Positions 57,279-64,000 of a stretch of 64,000 nt of DNA are shown piece by piece (the stretch's first letter is position 1; each line of letters opens with the position of its first letter). Source of the stretch: Haemophilus massiliensis (GTDB lineage Bacteria > Pseudomonadota > Gammaproteobacteria > Enterobacterales > Pasteurellaceae). The DNA lies in assembly GCA_000752995.2 (NCBI GenBank), contig LM994636.1, positions 201,809 through 265,808 on the forward strand. The letters are read 5' to 3'. A program made the position numbers and the translations under genes. The notes under the pieces were generated by a model. That model saw nothing but the letters and a program-made list of their open reading frames with translations, did no database searches and was not told the origin of the DNA.

Positions 57279-58037
57279 TTATTGACAGATATGCAATTTG
57301 ACATTGCTGCTGTTAATCAGCTCCCGAATGGATTGCGGCGGTTCGCTGTCGGTAAATAAATATTCGACTTCGCTAATCGAGCCTAAACGAACCATAGCTC
57401 GGCGGGAAAATTTGGAATGATCGGTCACTAACAGCGTGTTGCGCGAGCTTTCGATAATTGCGCGTTTCACCTGCACTTCATGATAATCGTAATCCAGCAG
57501 CGAACCGTCGGTGTCGATGCTGCTGATGCCCAATATGCCGAAATCCAGACGGAACTGCGAGATAAACGCCATGGTGGCTTCGCCGATAATGCCGCCGTCC
57601 TGACGCAACGATCCGCCCGCCATAGTAATGTCGAAAGTTTTATTCTGCATAAGAATATAGGCGGCGTTCAGATTATTGGTGACAATGCGCAGATTTTGAT
57701 GTGCCAGCAAGGCATTCGCTACCGCTTCAGGGGTGGTGCCGATGTCGATAAACAGCGAGGCATTGTTGGGAATAATTTTCACCACTTCTTGTGCAATCAG
57801 CTGTTTTTCCGACGAAAAAAACTGTTTGCGTTCGTTGTAATCACTGTTTTCCGAAGTGGAAGGCGAGGTGGCGCCACCGTGGTGACGGGTGATAGCGTTA
57901 TTCTGCGCCAGTTCGTTTAAATCGCGGCGAATAGTTTGCGGGCTGACGCCGAGTAAATTGACTAATTCTTCAGTACTTAAATAGCCGCTTTGTTTGACCA
58001 GTTCGATGATTTTTTTATGCCGGATAGATTGTTTCAT
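57279..58037 (-). CDS. glpR: Glycerol-3-phosphate regulon repressor GlpR (DeoR family)
   Basis: A 252-residue DeoR-type repressor. The N-terminal winged helix includes STEELVNLLGVSPQTIRRDLNEL with the family signature, followed by RHHGGA; the sensor domain has FIDIGTTPEAVA and QFRLDFGILGIS, matching GlpR along its length. It represses glp genes until glycerol-3-phosphate binds. Predicted operators lie at 52711 and 52879. It is 54 bases downstream of glpG and probably in one operon with it. Confidence 0.95.
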   Translation of the reverse strand: MKQSIRHKKIIELVKQSGYLSTEELVNLLGVSPQTIRRDLNELAQNNAITRHHGGATSPSTSENSDYNERKQFFSSEKQLIAQEVVKIIPNNASLFIDIGTTPEAVANALLAHQNLRIVTNNLNAAYILMQNKTFDITMAGGSLRQDGGIIGEATMAFISQFRLDFGILGISSIDTDGSLLDYDYHEVQVKRAIIESSRNTLLVTDHSKFSRRAMVRLGSISEVEYLFTDSEPPQSIRELINSSNVKLHICQ

Positions 58038-58091
58038 TGCCTGTCCTTAACGCTGAAATGTCGGATACTTTAGCGCATTTTTGTCATGAAA

Positions 58092-58961
58092 TCATCTGCG
58101 CGCGACTGATTTTGCATCAAAAAAACCGAACAGACAGCCGATAATCAGCCCGCTGATATGTGCCGTGTTACCCATTTGAATATCGATAAGCGGAGTAACA
58201 AAACCGACGCCAATCCCCACCAGCAGCATCGTCAAGAACCCTTGCGGCAAATGAAACGATTTGCGCGCGCCGTATTTGTCTGCCACAAACACATATCCCA
58301 ACACCGCATACACTACGCCGGATAAGCCGAAAAATGAGGGACCGGAAGCGATATTCTGAGCAATACCCGTTATCAATGCCGCGACCAGATAAAGCGCAAT
58401 CAGTTTCCCGCTACCGCATGTCCGCTCAATGGCGCCGCCAAAAATCCACCACCACACCAGATTAAACAGAATATGTAGCGGAGAGAGATGCACCAGACTG
58501 TGCGTAAAATAGCGCCAAAGCTGAACGTTTTCATCGGGATAAGCGGGATAATGAGCCAATTCCAGCACCTCGTCGTTCAAGCCGCCGAGTTGCAGCAGAT
58601 AAATCAGCACACAAAGTGCGGTCAAAAATACGGTAAATTTTCCGTTATGCAGTAAATCCCGTCCTAATAGGACAACGTTTGGCAGTGTGTTTCCAGTGTG
58701 GACGGAATGTGTGTGAATATCACCGCTTTGCCAGCTTGCCTGTTCGTAGCGATCATTGAAGGGATCGCGGACGAAGCGTTGTTTTTCTTGTGTAATTTCC
58801 GCCAGTTTAGGGCAATCTTCGGCAATGAAAAGGGCATGTAATTGGTTGCCGTTGTCATCCGTGATTTCCTTTAATTCCAGTTCAACCTGATAGCGGGAGC
58901 GAATATAATCCCGAAAATTCAAGGCTAACACCGGGATTTCGCTACCAAATAAATACTGCAT
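58092..58961 (-). CDS. glpG: Rhomboid intramembrane serine protease GlpG
   Basis: A 289-residue rhomboid protease with an N-terminal cytosolic domain (about residues 1-85) and six transmembrane segments. The catalytic Ser lies in GLSGVVYAV and the His in AHISGLIIG. E. coli has glpE-glpG-glpR together; here glpG-glpR are adjacent and glpE is about 1.6 kb away. The HSLVHLSPLHILFNLVWWW loop 1 region is typical. Confidence 0.95.
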   Translation of the reverse strand: MQYLFGSEIPVLALNFRDYIRSRYQVELELKEITDDNGNQLHALFIAEDCPKLAEITQEKQRFVRDPFNDRYEQASWQSGDIHTHSVHTGNTLPNVVLLGRDLLHNGKFTVFLTALCVLIYLLQLGGLNDEVLELAHYPAYPDENVQLWRYFTHSLVHLSPLHILFNLVWWWIFGGAIERTCGSGKLIALYLVAALITGIAQNIASGPSFFGLSGVVYAVLGYVFVADKYGARKSFHLPQGFLTMLLVGIGVGFVTPLIDIQMGNTAHISGLIIGCLFGFFDAKSVARR

Positions 58962-59016
58962 TTGTTATATTCCTTTTCCAATAAATTTTACTTATTTTAA
59001 CTAAACGGATAACAAA

Positions 59017-59331
59017 ATGAAAAAACAAAATATGCCGGATGGATTCAGCCCTTTTTCTTGGGCGCTGGCGGGCTTCTGTTTGCCGATACTGTTATGGCCG
59101 CTGGCGTTGCTGATTTCCCCGAATTTATTAAAAAAACCTGCGCTGAATGAGGTTCAGTCCGTTGCAATGTCGGTTTTTCTCTGGATATATCCGATTATGC
59201 TCGGCGTTATGGCAAGAATAAGCTATCGCGTGTATCAGCGCGATGCCGCACGGGGAAAAACATTGCTGCTTATTAGTACGGTGATTTTTTACCTGATTTT
59301 ATGTTATGTGGCGCTGGTTGGATTCCATTAA
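59017..59331 (+). CDS. Small integral membrane protein (DUF5389-like)
   Basis: A 104-residue protein with three predicted transmembrane segments (about residues 13-33, 48-65 and 80-101) and a short basic N terminus. It resembles small uncharacterised membrane proteins of Pasteurellaceae. It is divergent from glpG and ends before a symmetrical terminator. No function can be read from it. Confidence 0.7.
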   Translation: MKKQNMPDGFSPFSWALAGFCLPILLWPLALLISPNLLKKPALNEVQSVAMSVFLWIYPIMLGVMARISYRVYQRDAARGKTLLLISTVIFYLILCYVALVGFH

Positions 59332-59354
59332 ATCAAAACGTACACCATAAATGA

Positions 59355-59390
59355 AAAACGCGCCCGTTGTCGACTCAGCGGGTGCGTTTT
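59355..59390. terminator. Bidirectional terminator
   Basis: AAAACGCGCCCG (59355-59366) pairs with CGGGTGCGTTTT (59379-59390) with one G-T wobble and a 12-base loop. It separates the small membrane protein gene from the converging glycine-zipper gene. A USS core lies just beyond it, near 59402. Confidence 0.8.
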
Positions 59391-59437
59391 GGTTGGGGTA
59401 AAAGTGCGGTTGTTTTTCGCAGCGTTTTTTACGCTTA

Positions 59438-59791
59438 TCAACGGTGTTTGTGCGGCATGCGCTCAAAATGCGGTGCGTGCGCTTCATGACGTGGACCGCG
59501 ATTATCCCGTTCCGGACGAAAATCACGCACGGCGCGCGGATGCGGACGGAAATCACGCGGACCGCGGTCTTTTTCGTATTTATGGGTATTCCATTGGCTG
59601 CCGATCACGCCGCCAAGGGCTGCGCCGGCAACGGTGGAGACGACATCGTTACCGATTACCGCACCGGCGGCACCGCCTAATAAGGCGCCGACCGCGGTAT
59701 CTTTCTGCTGACGATCAAGCGCCATCGCTCCGGTTGAAACGGATGTTGCGACTACCACAATAGCTAAGCTTTTGACAATTAATGATTTCAT
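59438..59791 (-). CDS. Exported glycine-zipper protein
   Basis: A 117-residue protein with a signal peptide cleaved near AMA (residue 24), then a glycine-zipper hairpin (GALLGGAAGAVIG and VAGAALGGVIG, about residues 35-64) and a tail rich in Arg, His and Pro (about 68-117). Glycine zippers of this sort insert in or span membranes. It has no lipobox. It is divergent from a TetR regulator with palindromes between them, so it is a likely target of that regulator. Confidence 0.75.
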   Translation of the reverse strand: MKSLIVKSLAIVVVATSVSTGAMALDRQQKDTAVGALLGGAAGAVIGNDVVSTVAGAALGGVIGSQWNTHKYEKDRGPRDFRPHPRAVRDFRPERDNRGPRHEAHAPHFERMPHKHR

Positions 59792-59822
59792 TACTGCGCT
59801 CCTTAATTAAATTTAGCTTTAA

Positions 59823-59842
59823 ACTGTGTTACAGTTGTAACA
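59823..59842. promoter_or_regulatory. Candidate TetR-family operator
   Basis: TGTTAC-AGTT-GTAACA (59827-59842) is a perfect inverted repeat, and ACTGT-GTT-ACAGT (59823-59835) overlaps it as a second one. The motif CTGTAACAG returns about 75 bases later, at 59918-59926, next to the start of the TetR gene. This suggests two binding sites controlling both divergent genes. Confidence 0.55.
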
Positions 59843-59927
59843 TCAATGATTCGGTATTTTAATGGGCGAATCATGCCAGTCAAGTTTATCGGCAAAAACT
59901 GAAACATAACCCGGAATCTGTAACAGT

Positions 59928-60494
59928 ATGAAAAAAACATTGAACTTTGTGGTGAAGGAGAGCATCACGGAAGCGTTGTTGCGCTTAATGCGGAAAAAAG
60001 ATTTTTACCACATCAGTATCAGTGAGATCACAAAAGTGGCGGGTGTCAGTCGCGTTTCGTTTTACCGTAATTTTGATTCCAAAGAAGATATACTGGTGAA
60101 ATCCATGTTTGAACGTTCAAAGCACGCTTTTGACAGTCAGCAAACAGACGGTATTCAGGCGAAATTAATCGCGATGTTCGTGAGTATTAACAGCATTCAC
60201 GAAATTATTGACTTACTTTATGCGCAGAATCTTAGCCATTTGTTTCTGCATTATTTTCAATGGGCGATTGGTCCGAAAGCGGAAGATGATAACCTGCTGG
60301 CATATCGCAAATCTATTGCTACGGGCGTATGTTTCGGGGCATTGGACGAATGGATTCGCCGCGGCAGACAGGAAACGCCGGAACAAATGGCGGTGCTGCT
60401 GCAAAATGTGATGCGGATGTTTTTGGATGAAAGCAATCAACCCATGATTCTCAATGAGGGGCATACCGAGCGCGAGCAGAGCGCGGCTCAATAA
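59928..60494 (+). CDS. TetR/AcrR family transcriptional regulator
   Basis: A 188-residue regulator. The N-terminal helix-turn-helix (about residues 26-50) reads ISISEITKVAGVSRVSFYRNF followed by the usual KEDI, which is characteristic of the TetR family. The C-terminal domain (about 70-170) is helical and would bind an unknown ligand. The divergent glycine-zipper gene and shared palindromes point to local control and autoregulation. Confidence 0.88.
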   Translation: MKKTLNFVVKESITEALLRLMRKKDFYHISISEITKVAGVSRVSFYRNFDSKEDILVKSMFERSKHAFDSQQTDGIQAKLIAMFVSINSIHEIIDLLYAQNLSHLFLHYFQWAIGPKAEDDNLLAYRKSIATGVCFGALDEWIRRGRQETPEQMAVLLQNVMRMFLDESNQPMILNEGHTEREQSAAQ

Positions 60495-60529
60495 GTGTCT
60501 GACGTATCGACGGCAATGCGTTCGGCCAT

Positions 60530-60856
60530 CTATGCATACGCCGTTTCCACCGGTAACTGCGCCTGTGTCCAGCCAGCAAAACCGCCGATAAGGCTATATA
60601 CCTTGTTATATCCCTGTTCTATTAAAAATGCCGCCACGTTGCGGCTGCTGACGCCGTGATAGCAGCTGACAATGATCGGTTGCGCATAATCTACCTGCTG
60701 CTGAAATTCGGCATAACTTTGATTGGTTAAATGGAATGCGCCTTGCGGATGACTGTACGTAAAGCGCTGATAATCACGAATATCCACTAATACGGCATGT
60801 TCTTCGAGCACCATTTGCCAGGCTTGTTGTGGGGTAATATCAGTAAACTGTGCCAT
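60530..60856 (-). CDS. glpE: Thiosulfate sulfurtransferase GlpE (rhodanese)
   Basis: A 108-residue single rhodanese domain. The active-site loop is CYHGVSSR with the nucleophile Cys, close to the CYHGNSS of E. coli GlpE, and the surrounding [15 protein letters not shown] also matches. It transfers sulfane sulfur to cyanide or thioredoxin in vitro. It lies downstream of, and converges on, the TetR gene and is not beside glpG, unlike E. coli. Confidence 0.92.
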   Translation of the reverse strand: MAQFTDITPQQAWQMVLEEHAVLVDIRDYQRFTYSHPQGAFHLTNQSYAEFQQQVDYAQPIIVSCYHGVSSRNVAAFLIEQGYNKVYSLIGGFAGWTQAQLPVETAYA

Positions 60857-60985
60857 AACTAAACGTTAAAAAAATGTTAATTTAAGTGCCGGCAATATAG
60901 CATTTTGGGTTGCGCAGGTAAACATTATGCCGAGTGATACAGACAAATATTTTTCCATTATCTTATTTTTTATTGTGAAATAATT

Positions 60986-61004
60986 AATGCAATTGTTTCT
61001 CATT
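60986..61004. promoter_or_regulatory. Possible Fur-like box upstream of ABC transporter operon
   Basis: On the minus strand the 19 bases read AATGAGAAACAATTGCATT. Against the 7-1-7 Fur pattern TGATAATnATTATCA, ten of fourteen positions agree. A -10-like TAGATT follows on the plus strand at 61010-61015. This is suggestive only. Confidence 0.35.
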
Positions 61005-61066
61005 TGTGCTAGATTTTGCCGTCCGACAGAATAGATTTGACTAATTTACCGGAGTTTGCAGCGTCT

Positions 61067-62641
61067 ATGAAAAAACTTATTTTATTCGTTTTATTAGTGG
61101 CGGTCTTCAGTCTCGCCTATATTTTTCGTGCCGGCGACGAGCAGCCGGAAGTCGACCAAAGTGCGGTGAAAAATCCGCCGGTTTCGACGCAGAAAGACTT
61201 GATTATCGTTACCCCGTGGGAAATCACGTCGACGGATCCGAGCAAATCGGGTTATATTTTCCAACGTCTACAGCTGGCGGAAACTTTGTTGGAAACCGAC
61301 GGGCAAGGGCGCCTACAGCCTGCATTGGCGGAAAGCTGGCAGGCGAATGATAAGGCGGATGAATGGACGTTCAAACTGCGTCCGGCGGTGAAATTTCACG
61401 ACGGTTCGCCGCTGAAAGCAGAAAATGTGGTGCAAAGTCTACAAGCGGCACTTGCCAAGCCGACGCCGTTGAAAAATACCCTGATTAAGACAATCGACGC
61501 GCAGGGCGACGATGTGGTGCGCATTACACTGGAAAAACCGTTGGCGGCGTTTCCCGCCTATTTAGCTCATTATTCCACAATTATTTTGGCCACATCCGCC
61601 TTTGATGCGCAAAACAACGTGCATAAGATTGTTGCCACAGGGCCTTATCAGGCAGTGAAAATCGAACCGCCGCAGAAAATCGAGCAAATCGCGTTTGCCG
61701 ATTATTGGGGAGAAAAAGCGAAAATCCGTCAGGTGTCTTACTTGGCCAACAGCCGCAGTGAGACCCGTACGTTATTGGCGCAGAGCGAGCCGAATTATCT
61801 GGTGTTTAATCTCGATCCTGCCAGCGTAAACCGTTTGCAGCAAGATCCGAATCTACAGCTGCAATCCAAATCTATCGCCCGCACGATTCAGTTTAAAGTT
61901 AATGCGGCGAACCCGCTGTTTGCCGATGTGGAAGTGCGCCGCGCGTTAAGCGATGCTATCGACCGTCAGGGCATTGCTCAATCTGTGTTACGAATTGATA
62001 ACGGTGCGGCGGAACAGCTTTTCCCGCAGGCATTTTCCGATTGGCGCTTGAATGTGAACGCCGTTCAGCCTGATTATGCCGCAATTAAGGCGCGTTTAAT
62101 CGCGCTGGGTTATCAGACCGATGAGCAGGGGATGCTGGTTAAAGACGGTAAACCGTTTAAATTTACTCTGCGCACTTTTTCCGATCGACCTGAACTGCCG
62201 ATCATCGCCACCGCATTGCAAAATCAGTGGCGTCAGATCGGTATTGATGTCGCGGTATCGGTGGGCAATTTTTCCGACATTCCTGCCGGTCATCAAGACG
62301 GTTCGCTGGAAATGGGATTATATGCGCGCAACTATGCGCTGGTGCCTGATCCAATTGGTGCTTTATTACAGGATTTTGCACCGCAGGGCGGCGATTGGGG
62401 GGTGATGAACTGGCAGAACGAAACCCTGAATCAGGCATTGTCTCAACTGGAAAAAAGTATCGATCCTCAGCAACAGCAGCGACTGAAACAACAGATTGCC
62501 GAAATTATTTATCAACAGCGGCCAATCACGCCGGTGGTGTATTATCAGCAGAACGCGGTGGCGCATAAGTCGCTGCAAGGGTTAGATATTGATCCTTTCG
62601 AGCGCAGTTTCGGCTTGAATAAATTGTTTTGGCAGGAATAG
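61067..62641 (+). CDS. ABC transporter substrate-binding protein, peptide/nickel family 5
   Basis: A 524-residue family 5 extracellular solute-binding protein (OppA/DppA/NikA/SapA type). A hydrophobic N terminus (about residues 4-20) is followed by ITSTDPSKSGY, AESWQANDKADEWTFKLRP with the family motif around KFHDGSPLKAENVV, and typical domain III sequences (VRRALSDAIDR). There is no lipobox Cys, so it is probably soluble or signal-anchored. An upstream in-frame TTG at 61016 is rejected in favour of ATG 61067, which gives a normal signal sequence. The ligand (peptide, nickel, haem or other) cannot be decided. Confidence 0.85.
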   Translation: MKKLILFVLLVAVFSLAYIFRAGDEQPEVDQSAVKNPPVSTQKDLIIVTPWEITSTDPSKSGYIFQRLQLAETLLETDGQGRLQPALAESWQANDKADEWTFKLRPAVKFHDGSPLKAENVVQSLQAALAKPTPLKNTLIKTIDAQGDDVVRITLEKPLAAFPAYLAHYSTIILATSAFDAQNNVHKIVATGPYQAVKIEPPQKIEQIAFADYWGEKAKIRQVSYLANSRSETRTLLAQSEPNYLVFNLDPASVNRLQQDPNLQLQSKSIARTIQFKVNAANPLFADVEVRRALSDAIDRQGIAQSVLRIDNGAAEQLFPQAFSDWRLNVNAVQPDYAAIKARLIALGYQTDEQGMLVKDGKPFKFTLRTFSDRPELPIIATALQNQWRQIGIDVAVSVGNFSDIPAGHQDGSLEMGLYARNYALVPDPIGALLQDFAPQGGDWGVMNWQNETLNQALSQLEKSIDPQQQQRLKQQIAEIIYQQRPITPVVYYQQNAVAHKSLQGLDIDPFERSFGLNKLFWQE

Positions 62642-62656
62642 GCATAAGGATCAAGC

Positions 62657-63604
62657 GTGCTGAATATTATAATTAGACGTCTCGGACAGATTATCTTGGT
62701 GGTTTGGTCGGTGGGAACCCTGACTTTTTTACTCACCCGTAGCTTGCCGGGAGATATGGCATATCGAATTGCCGCCAGTCGCTACGGTTACGATCAAACG
62801 GACGGCGCAGCGGCGGAATTGGTGCGTAGCGAGCTGGGCTTAAATCAAAGCGGTTGGCTAAGCTATGTGCAGTGGTTGACGGATTTGGTTCAGCTGAAGC
62901 TCGGTAATTCGCTAGTCAGCGGTGATGCGGTATGGCATGAAATCGCTCATCAATTCGGACATACGCTGGCATTGGCGGTGGTGGCGCTGGTTTTCGCGGT
63001 GCTAATCGGTCCGCCGCTGGGGCTGCTGGCGGCGTGGAAACCGAATGGGTTGTTTGATCGCTTTACCCTGTTACTCAGTACGCTGCTGCGTTCCGTACCG
63101 GCATTTATTATCGGGATTGGGCTAATTTCACTGTTCGCGGTGCGGTTAAAATGGCTGCCCGCCGCCGGTTACGGTAGCTGGCAATATTTTATTCTGCCGG
63201 CGTTGACATTGGCGCTCGGGCTCAGTGCAGTGTCGGTTCGTGTGAGCCGGCATGCCATGGTCGAAGTCATGAATGCCGATTATTATCAGTTTTCCCGCTT
63301 GAAAGGGTTAAATGAAACATTGAGTTTTCTGCGCCATGGATTACGCAATGTTGCCATTCCTGTGCTGGCGTATCATTCGGTACAGTTGATTTATCTGATT
63401 GAAGGTGTGGTGATTGTTGAAAGTCTGTTTGCTTGGCCGGGCAGCGGTCATGCGTTGGTGCATGCAGTGATTGCCCGTGATGTGCCGATGATTCAGGGAA
63501 CCTGCCTGATTATGGGCGCTATTTTTGTTTTGTTGAATATGCTGGTGGATATATTAAGCGGCGCGATTGATCCGCGAGTGAAGATAAACGGAGGGCGGCA
63601 CTGA
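62657..63604 (+). CDS. ABC transporter permease, DppB/NikB type
   Basis: A 315-residue inner-membrane permease with six transmembrane segments. The N-terminal IIRRLGQIILVVWSVGTLTF and LLTRSLPGD, and the EAA-type loop in SRLKGLNETLSFLRHGLRN, are characteristic of the DppB/OppB/NikB family. The start is GTG at 62657 with AAGGA before it. Its stop overlaps the next permease start by one base. Confidence 0.9.
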   Translation: MLNIIIRRLGQIILVVWSVGTLTFLLTRSLPGDMAYRIAASRYGYDQTDGAAAELVRSELGLNQSGWLSYVQWLTDLVQLKLGNSLVSGDAVWHEIAHQFGHTLALAVVALVFAVLIGPPLGLLAAWKPNGLFDRFTLLLSTLLRSVPAFIIGIGLISLFAVRLKWLPAAGYGSWQYFILPALTLALGLSAVSVRVSRHAMVEVMNADYYQFSRLKGLNETLSFLRHGLRNVAIPVLAYHSVQLIYLIEGVVIVESLFAWPGSGHALVHAVIARDVPMIQGTCLIMGAIFVLLNMLVDILSGAIDPRVKINGGRH

Positions 63605-64000
63605 TGCGGCAGTCTTTTTCTCGCGCACAAAAGTGCGGTGCGTTTTTACTGATTTTATTGCTGGCGTTTGCGTATTTGCAGCCTTGTTATTATCCCATGG
63701 ACGAAGCCTTGCAAAATTTGAACAAAACGCTGCAAAAACCGACCGCACTTTACTGGCTGGGTACCGATCATTTGGGGCGCGATATGTTGGCGCGGCTGGC
63801 ATCTGCCGTGCGCCTGTCGTTTTCCTTAATTGTGATGTCGGTAGGATGTTCGCTGTTTTTCGGCTTATTGTTCGGGGTTGCCGCGGGTGCGCTGGGCGGC
63901 TGGACGGATCGCCTGTTCAATTTTTTGTGCAATATTATTATGGCGCTGCCCGGTTTACTGTTTGTGTTATTGTTTGCCGCACTGGCGCCCGGTTCGTTCT
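63604..64000 (+). CDS. ABC transporter permease, DppC/NikC type (3' end outside window)
   Basis: The first 132 codons of a second permease, open to the right edge. A transmembrane segment at about residues 12-28 is followed by the family signature LGTDHLGRDMLARL at about residue 54-67 and further hydrophobic segments. It begins at the overlap ATGA with the DppB-like gene. Two uptake signal cores in opposite orientation lie inside it (63631-63639 and 63742-63750). The ATPase subunits should follow outside the window. Confidence 0.88.
   Translation, partial: MRQSFSRAQKCGAFLLILLLAFAYLQPCYYPMDEALQNLNKTLQKPTALYWLGTDHLGRDMLARLASAVRLSFSLIVMSVGCSLFFGLLFGVAAGALGGWTDRLFNFLCNIIMALPGLLFVLLFAALAPGSF

Noticed and set aside
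1..64000. tRNA, rRNA, CRISPR, prophage or insertion sequence
   Set aside because: I looked for cloverleaf-like arms, regularly spaced repeats, transposase motifs and terminal inverted repeats and saw none that would stand.

Overview
The window is a stretch of a Pasteurellaceae chromosome. The strongest sign is the DNA uptake signal sequence (USS) core AAGTGCGGT, which I count about three dozen times by eye on both strands. This is the Haemophilus influenzae-type USS, shared by Haemophilus, Pasteurella, Aggregatibacter, Basfia and Actinobacillus succinogenes. Many proteins resemble H. influenzae forms, for example a GlpQ that is clearly a lipoprotein 'protein D' homologue. I cannot name the species. 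No tRNA, rRNA, CRISPR array, prophage or insertion sequence was seen.

Region 1 (1-17134): the 3' part of ftsY is followed not by ftsE but by about 14.4 kb of co-oriented, overlapping genes, and only then by ftsE-ftsX. The inserted block is an aryl-polyene (APE) type biosynthetic cluster. It holds a chain-length-factor-like ketosynthase, a lysophospholipid-type acyltransferase, two acyl carrier proteins, two hotdog dehydratases, an acyl-ACP/CoA synthetase, a glycosyltransferase and an LpxL-like acyltransferase. It also holds a small lipoprotein, a thioesterase, a LolA-like carrier, an MMPL exporter, a second lipoprotein, two ketosynthases and a ketoreductase. Together these would build an aryl polyene on an ACP, attach it to a lipid and move it to the outer membrane. 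One dehydratase carries at its N terminus a degenerate copy of the synthetase's C-terminal subdomain.

Region 2 (17135-33180) holds housekeeping metabolism. It contains asd, pldB (convergent with and overlapping crcB-yigL), the attenuated ilvL-ilvGMDA operon without ilvE, a DUF3108-like protein, rpe-gph-trpS, ridA, pabBC divergent from pabA, and dps with an OxyR-like site.

Region 3 (33181-46391): adhE with an FNR-like box, divergent greB/tex, brnQ, and the pgaABCD operon for the biofilm polysaccharide poly-N-acetylglucosamine. A 0.8 kb AT-rich gap follows.

Region 4 (46392-60856): nearly the whole glycerol-3-phosphate regulon lies together: glpK, glpF, glpQ, glpT, glpABC, glpR, glpG and glpE. 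The glpT-glpA intergenic region has a GlpR operator, a second weaker one, and two CRP sites. A small membrane protein, a glycine-zipper protein and a divergent TetR regulator sit between glpG and glpE.

Region 5 (60857-64000): start of a peptide/nickel-family ABC transporter operon (binding protein, two permeases, the last cut by the window edge), with a possible Fur-like box upstream.
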